In this document: one piece after another, positions 8,378 through 12,633 of the stretch
Layout of the letters: each line of letters begins with the position of its first letter
Numbering within the stretch: the stretch's first letter is position 1
Made by a program: the position numbers and the translations under genes
Notes under the pieces: model-generated
Seen by the model: the letters and a program-made list of their open reading frames with translations, nothing else
What the model was told of the DNA's origin: nothing
Databases searched by the model: none
Source of the DNA: an uncultured Verrucomicrobia subdivision 3 bacterium
GTDB taxonomy: Bacteria > Verrucomicrobiota > Verrucomicrobiae > Limisphaerales > UBA11358
Length of the DNA: 12,633 nucleotides
NCBI GenBank assembly: GCA_903847285.1
Contig: CAINDH010000080.1
Span: forward strand, 1 to 12,633
Direction: 5' to 3'

Positions 8378-10654
8378 ATGCCACAATCACACAGCAAACC
8401 GTTATTCGATTTCCCCGCAGATATTTCATCGAGCCGCCGGCTTATTGTGGTGTCGCTACTATGCCTTGCCACCGTCGCCGGCTGGTCGCAGACCATCATT
8501 CCAGTGGGCGGCGGCAGTTACACCACTACCCGCCCCGACACCTGCAAAGCGCTACCCGGAAAAATATTCAAGACCGCCAACGTCAAGGGGCCAACCGTGA
8601 CGGGTCAGTGGTGGAGCTCTTTGCTCTGGCAGGAATATTCGCAAAACCTGTTTGCCCACCCGTTGGGGATGGTCTGCACGCCGGAAGGTCTGGCGGTGAC
8701 TTATCCCGGTGCCGCGCTAGTGAGCAGTCGTGAGGCGATCATGGGCGGAGGCGTCACGAAGGAAGGCGACTTGAAACTGGCCCACTCTGCCACCGCGCAG
8801 TTTCCGGCCGCAGAGTGCGACGGGTATTCTGATTGGTTTGTGACAGCCGCTTTTGTAGCGGGCGACGTGGCGCTCAAAACGAGTTTCGGTCACGGCAGTC
8901 CGTTCGTTTATTGTAATTATCGCGGCGGCAATCCGGTGGTGTGCTTTCCACGACCGCCGCAAGTCTGGGCTGGTTCCGCCTCAAATTCCGTTTTGGGCGT
9001 CACCATCAATGGCCGTCATTACGGACTTTTTGGGGCCACCGGGTCAAGCTGGACCGGTTGGGGTGGGAGCGCTTTGACCAACGCTGCCGACGGTAAACCT
9101 TACTTCGCCGTGGCGCTGCTGCCGGATGCCAAACCCGAAACGCTCGCGCTCTTCAAGCGTTATGCTTACAACCACGTGACGAATACTCGCGTGGACTACA
9201 AGGTGCTCGCTGGAAAAGTTAAAGCTGCCTATCGCTTCACGACCAAGGCATGGGAAGGCGCGGAGACCGGCACGCTCTTCGCGCTGTATCCGCACCAGTG
9301 GAAATACACTCATACTCCGCTTTCGGAAATGACCTACGCTTCGGTGCGCGGTGTGATGAAAGTGGGCCAAGGTCAGGGTTTCGAAACCGAAGTGCCGATT
9401 CAAGGCGTGTTGCCCATGTTTCCCGCCGAGGGCATCAAGGATCGGGCGCGGATGCTCGGCTACCTGCGCGCCGAAGCGGAAAAGCCTCCAGCTGAATTTG
9501 CCGACACTTATTGGGAAGGGAAGAATCTCGGGCGGCTCGCCACCCTGAGCGGCATTGCCGAAATGGCCGAGGCGCCCGAACTCCAGAAAATTTTCCTCAA
9601 CGAATTGAAGCGCCGCCTCGAAAACTGGCTCACTGCTTCACCCAACGAAACCGCCCCGCTCTTCTATTACGACGCCAATTGGGGCGCGTTGGTGGGCAGC
9701 AAACCGTCTTACGGCAGCGACTATCCGCTGAACGATCATCACTTCCATTACGGCTATTTCATCCGCGCGGCCGCGGAGGTGGCGCGGCTCGACCACGAAT
9801 GGGCCAAGCGCTGGGAGCCCATGGTGCTGCTGCTCATTCGTGACATCGCCTCGCCGAATCAAGCGGATCCGATGTTTCCCTACCTTCGCTGCTTCGACAA
9901 ATATGCCGGCCACTCTTGGGCTTCGGGCGATGCGAACTTCGCCGATGGCAACAATCAAGAATCTTCTTCCGAATCCATCAACGCCTGGTATGGGATGATG
10001 CTCTGGGGCGATGCCACCGGCAACGTGGCCGTGCGTGATACCGGAATTTTCCTCTTTAACACCGAACGCACCGCCGTGGAGGAGTATTGGTTCGATGTTT
10101 CCGGCACCAACTTTCCCAAGAATTTTCCCAACGTCGCACTCGGCATGATTTGGGGCGGCAAGGGCGCGTTTGCCACGTGGTTTTCCGGCGACATTGACTG
10201 CGTCCACGGCATCAATTGGCTGCCCTTCACGCCCGCTTCCATCTACATGGGGCGCCACCCGGACTACGTGAAAAAAAACTACGAGCGCATCGCGGCTAAA
10301 CGCAAGGGCGGAAAAGATTTCAACACCGGCTGGGGTGATCTGGTCATGATGTTTTACGCCCTCAACAACCCGGCCGCAGCGGCGGCTTATCTGGACGCAA
10401 CGCCGGATTGCACGCTAGAAGGTGGTAATACCCATGCCTTCATGTATCATTGGATCCAGACCCTAAACTCACTTGGCATCAATGACGCCAGCGTAACGGC
10501 TGATTACCCGTTCGTCGGAGTCTTTAACAAAAATGGTAAAAAAACTTATGCCGCGTATAACTGCGGCGCCCAACCATTGACCGTCACGTTCTCCGATGGA
10601 ACCAAGCTGTCAGCCAAGCCTCGTGCACTAACGGTGCTGGCACCCCAGCCATAA
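8378..10654 (+). CDS. Secreted endo-beta-1,3-glucanase, glycoside hydrolase family 81
   Basis: 758 residues, a usual length for a stand-alone GH81 enzyme. The N-terminus has RR followed by LIVVSLLCLATVAGWSQ (about 20-38), a signal peptide after a basic stretch. Family hallmarks are QWWSSLLW near the start; YYDANWGALVGSKPSYG followed by DYPLNDHHFHYGYF, where D453 is the expected general acid; and AGHSWASG then DGNNQESSSESINAWYG, where E528 and E532 are the acidic pair expected to supply the catalytic base. GH81 enzymes cleave internal beta-1,3 linkages of laminarin, callose, curdlan and fungal or oomycete wall glucan with inversion. All key residues are present, so it should be active. There is no appended carbohydrate-binding module. 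No close Shine-Dalgarno sequence precedes ATG 8378 (GAGG lies 21 bases away). The exact substrate among beta-1,3-glucans cannot be read from sequence. Confidence 0.95.
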   Translation: MPQSHSKPLFDFPADISSSRRLIVVSLLCLATVAGWSQTIIPVGGGSYTTTRPDTCKALPGKIFKTANVKGPTVTGQWWSSLLWQEYSQNLFAHPLGMVCTPEGLAVTYPGAALVSSREAIMGGGVTKEGDLKLAHSATAQFPAAECDGYSDWFVTAAFVAGDVALKTSFGHGSPFVYCNYRGGNPVVCFPRPPQVWAGSASNSVLGVTINGRHYGLFGATGSSWTGWGGSALTNAADGKPYFAVALLPDAKPETLALFKRYAYNHVTNTRVDYKVLAGKVKAAYRFTTKAWEGAETGTLFALYPHQWKYTHTPLSEMTYASVRGVMKVGQGQGFETEVPIQGVLPMFPAEGIKDRARMLGYLRAEAEKPPAEFADTYWEGKNLGRLATLSGIAEMAEAPELQKIFLNELKRRLENWLTASPNETAPLFYYDANWGALVGSKPSYGSDYPLNDHHFHYGYFIRAAAEVARLDHEWAKRWEPMVLLLIRDIASPNQADPMFPYLRCFDKYAGHSWASGDANFADGNNQESSSESINAWYGMMLWGDATGNVAVRDTGIFLFNTERTAVEEYWFDVSGTNFPKNFPNVALGMIWGGKGAFATWFSGDIDCVHGINWLPFTPASIYMGRHPDYVKKNYERIAAKRKGGKDFNTGWGDLVMMFYALNNPAAAAAYLDATPDCTLEGGNTHAFMYHWIQTLNSLGINDASVTADYPFVGVFNKNGKKTYAAYNCGAQPLTVTFSDGTKLSAKPRALTVLAPQP

Positions 10655-10785
10655 ACTGCGGCTCATAGCGGCGGGCGGTGATGAAAATTTTTGACTGTTT
10701 ATGGCCACGAAGAGCGACCGACGGATGGTCTTATAGAATCAGATGGTTTGACAACGCAGCGGAAGCTTTACTTTGCGGAGTGGCC

Positions 10786-10813
10786 AAAACCTAGCCGCTC
10801 GGCTAGCTAGGTG
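10786..10813. repeat. REP-like palindrome, copy 2
   Basis: CTAGCC (10791-10796), loop GCTC (10797-10800), GGCTAG (10801-10806), then CTAGGTG. It matches copy 1 (973-998) except for one loop base (T/C) and one extra C at the left edge. AAAAC on the left and TGTTT on the right give it the shape of a bidirectional hairpin terminator. It lies 131 bp past the GH81 stop. Confidence 0.6.
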
Positions 10814-10818
10814 TTTGA

Positions 10819-10953
10819 CGGGTTTGGGATAAGATTCAATTTGCCCCACGCGCCACCACCACCGGATACTTTATCGCCACGCCAGTTTTTGGCTCGGTGG
10901 TGAGTCCCAAGGTCATAAATCAGGCGATTGAAACGATGAGCCCAAATAAATAA
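10819..10953 (+). pseudogene. Orphan reading-frame tail, possible gene remnant
   Basis: From just after the palindrome an open frame runs to TAA at 10951-10953 with no ATG near its beginning; an in-frame TGA at 10816-10818 closes it upstream. The translation includes GYFIATPVFGSVVSPK and ends ETMSPNK, which looks protein-like but which I cannot assign to a family. It ends four bases before the next gene's ATG. It could be the 3' remnant of a gene cut by a rearrangement at the repeat, or simply an open frame by chance. Confidence 0.2.
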
Positions 10954-10957
10954 TCGC

Positions 10958-12633
10958 ATGAAAAAATTAATTGCCGGTATGTTGGTAGTCGCCGTTACTG
11001 CTTTGGCTCATGCGGCGCTGAACGCTTACGAGCCGTTTAATTACACCACCTCGATTCCCACCGCCACAGCCAGCACCGCCACGGGGTTCACTGGCAGTTG
11101 GGCGTGCGGAACGACGCCCTCAATTACCACCGGCTTGACCTACACCGCCCTGCCGACGGCCAACAACTCTTTCAGTTCCACCAGCGGGCGGCAGTCCGAA
11201 AACTTTGCCGCGCCGCTTTCCAGCGGAACCAAGTGGGTCAGTTTATTGTTCAACCAGAGTGGCGACAACGGCGGGAACCATTGCGGTGTTTATTTTCTCA
11301 ATGGCGGCCCGGGTTTGTTTTTTGGCTATGGCTTGGGACCGATCAGTGGCGCTCAGGGAAAGCTGGGGCTGGGTTTCTTGAATACCGTCGGAACCGCAAC
11401 TCAGGCGGCTGCATCATTGGCGAGTTCATTTACCGGAAACTATGGCACCACGCCTTATCTGGTCGCGATTAAAATTGATTTCAACACCTCGGGCGCGAAC
11501 GACACCGTCACGGTTTATCTCAACCCCACGGCCAATTCAGCTACGCCCGTCGTGGCGGCAACTTACACCGTGACCACGTTCGATGTTGGAACCATCACCG
11601 GGATTGGCTTTCAAAATCCGGGCGGCGGCTTTGCCATCAAGGCGGATGAGATTCGTATCGGCGACAGCTACGCCGATGTGTCCGGTGGCAACAGCGGGCC
11701 GGCACCGCTCGCGCCAGTCATCACGGGCGTTACGCCGGGAACGGGGCTGACCAATGGCGGCACGGTGGTGACGATAACTGGCTCCAATTTTTTAACGGGA
11801 GTCACGGTGAAGTTTGGCGCGAACTTCGGAACCGGAATTTCATTGAACAGTTCGACCAACCTTTCCGCCACCACCCCCGCCGGTGCAGCGGGTGCGGTGA
11901 ACATGGTGGTGTTGAATACCAACGCGCTCGCGTCCACCAATCTGAATGGCTTCACCTATGTGCTCCCGCTGCCACCGCCGCCGGTGCGGCCCAGTCTCAT
12001 TCTTGGCAGTGTGGTAAGGTCGGGCGCGAACATGAGCTTCACCTGGCTCGGTGGGACGAATACGACCAGCGTGCTGCTCACGTCCACGAATGTTTCGCCC
12101 AGTTCAAGCTGGACTCCCGTGGCGACTAACACGTTCGGCAGCGACGGTCGATCCACGAATAGCCTGCCCGTCAATCTCGGTGAATCGAAACGCTTCTATG
12201 GTCTAGCGCTGCCGGCGGACATCGTCGTGGTGCAGGCACCGACTGGTTTGCAAGCTATTCCATCAGGTTCCACCAATGCGATCGGTTTGGCGTGGACGGC
12301 CAGTGTTTCTCCCAGCGTGATTGGTTACCGCGTTTTCTACGGCACGAACAGCCTGAACCTGACGAATTCAACCGACGTTGGCAACGTGACCTCCGCCATC
12401 ATCTCCGGCTTGATCTCCGGGCAAACTTATTTTCTCGCCGTCGTCGCGCTCACGGCCAGCGGTCAGAGCCTCGCAGTGGATGCCACCATTTCGGCCCAGA
12501 CCGATACGCAAGCGGGAATCATCGCGCTCTTCGACGCGTTCACTTCGCTGGAACCCGCGACGACGGTGGACACGCCCACGAATCGCATCACTTATCTCGC
12601 TGACCGAGTGCGCGACCGGCACGCCCGCGAAGA
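10958..12633 (+). CDS. Large secreted protein with YEPFNY/LamG-like, IPT/TIG and FN3 domains (3' end outside window)
   Basis: The frame is open from ATG 10958 to the window end (558 codons, no stop seen). The signal peptide is MKKLIAGMLVVAVTALAHAA, followed by LNAYEPFNY. The first domain (about 24-241) is the same LamG-like module found twice in the protein at 4075-7353; the segment [12 protein letters not shown] and the later [10 protein letters not shown] are shared almost exactly. It is followed by an IPT/TIG domain (about 252-335, with PVITGVTPGTG and VTITGSNF), a short beta module ending RFYGLALP (about 342-415), and an FN3 domain (about 427-518, with APTGLQAIPSG and LAWTASVSPSVIGYRVFYG). 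The last visible stretch, ITYLADRVRDRHARE, is charged and unlike the preceding repeats, so a different domain probably begins here. No Shine-Dalgarno sequence is seen. A binding or surface role is inferred; an enzyme domain downstream is possible. Confidence 0.87.
   Translation, partial: MKKLIAGMLVVAVTALAHAALNAYEPFNYTTSIPTATASTATGFTGSWACGTTPSITTGLTYTALPTANNSFSSTSGRQSENFAAPLSSGTKWVSLLFNQSGDNGGNHCGVYFLNGGPGLFFGYGLGPISGAQGKLGLGFLNTVGTATQAAASLASSFTGNYGTTPYLVAIKIDFNTSGANDTVTVYLNPTANSATPVVAATYTVTTFDVGTITGIGFQNPGGGFAIKADEIRIGDSYADVSGGNSGPAPLAPVITGVTPGTGLTNGGTVVTITGSNFLTGVTVKFGANFGTGISLNSSTNLSATTPAGAAGAVNMVVLNTNALASTNLNGFTYVLPLPPPPVRPSLILGSVVRSGANMSFTWLGGTNTTSVLLTSTNVSPSSSWTPVATNTFGSDGRSTNSLPVNLGESKRFYGLALPADIVVVQAPTGLQAIPSGSTNAIGLAWTASVSPSVIGYRVFYGTNSLNLTNSTDVGNVTSAIISGLISGQTYFLAVVALTASGQSLAVDATISAQTDTQAGIIALFDAFTSLEPATTVDTPTNRITYLADRVRDRHARE

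Larger units (their letters stand above)
10655..10957. other. 303-bp gap after GH81 gene: no complete gene, one REP-like palindrome, one orphan ORF tail
   Basis: This stretch holds the REP-like unit at 10786-10813 and an open frame without a start at 10819-10953. A possible 37-codon ORF (ATG 10681, TAG 10792-10794) has no recognisable family and ends inside the palindrome, so I do not call it a gene. No convincing promoter or tRNA is visible. Confidence 0.6.

Noticed and set aside
9638..10258. 206-residue open frame on the minus strand
   Set aside because: It is antisense to the GH81 catalytic region, which carries all family motifs in the + frame.
10681..10794. 37-codon ORF after the GH81 gene
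   Set aside because: It is short, has no family resemblance, and its stop lies inside the REP-like palindrome. It is most likely chance.

Overview
The window is a gene-dense bacterial segment with every supported gene on the + strand. The most likely source is a member of the Verrucomicrobiota, probably a Pedosphaera/Limisphaerales-like lineage. The reasons are a pseudopilin with the H-X9-DG signature typical of the Planctomycetes-Verrucomicrobia-Lentisphaerae group, large secreted proteins starting with a YEP(F/Y)NY module, a C-terminal module ending in FYRL, and a histidine kinase with a long extracytoplasmic beta-rich region. This assignment rests on recognition of protein features; no database search was run.

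Left part (1-3905): two consecutive histidine kinase / NarL-type response regulator cassettes. The first kinase is cut by the window edge and only its ATPase end remains (1-343). It overlaps its regulator (340-972) by ATGA. The second kinase is complete (1162-3282): N-terminal export segment, four repeated OB-fold-like segments, one membrane helix, HisKA_3 and HATPase. It overlaps the second regulator (3279-3905) by the same ATGA arrangement. The two regulators are about 62% identical by my ungapped hand count, so this looks like an old tandem duplication.

Middle part (4075-8315): a 1092-residue secreted multidomain protein (two concanavalin/LamG-like modules, two FN3 domains, a CBM4/9-like jelly roll, an Ig-like domain and the FYRL end module). 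It is followed by a 12-bp perfect hairpin and a 271-residue H-X9-DG pseudopilin.

Right part (8378-12633): a complete secreted family GH81 endo-beta-1,3-glucanase, a 303-bp gap with a REP-like palindrome and an orphan reading-frame tail, then a second large secreted protein with the same YEPFNY module, an IPT/TIG domain and an FN3 domain, open to the window end.

Taken together, the window suggests an outward-facing beta-1,3-glucan (laminarin, callose or fungal wall) utilisation region: two NarL-type phosphorelays that could control it, a GH81 enzyme without its own binding module, and neighbouring secreted proteins carrying binding-type modules. The link between the signalling and glucan parts is inferred only from proximity. 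I see no CRISPR array, tRNA, rRNA, transposase or phage gene.
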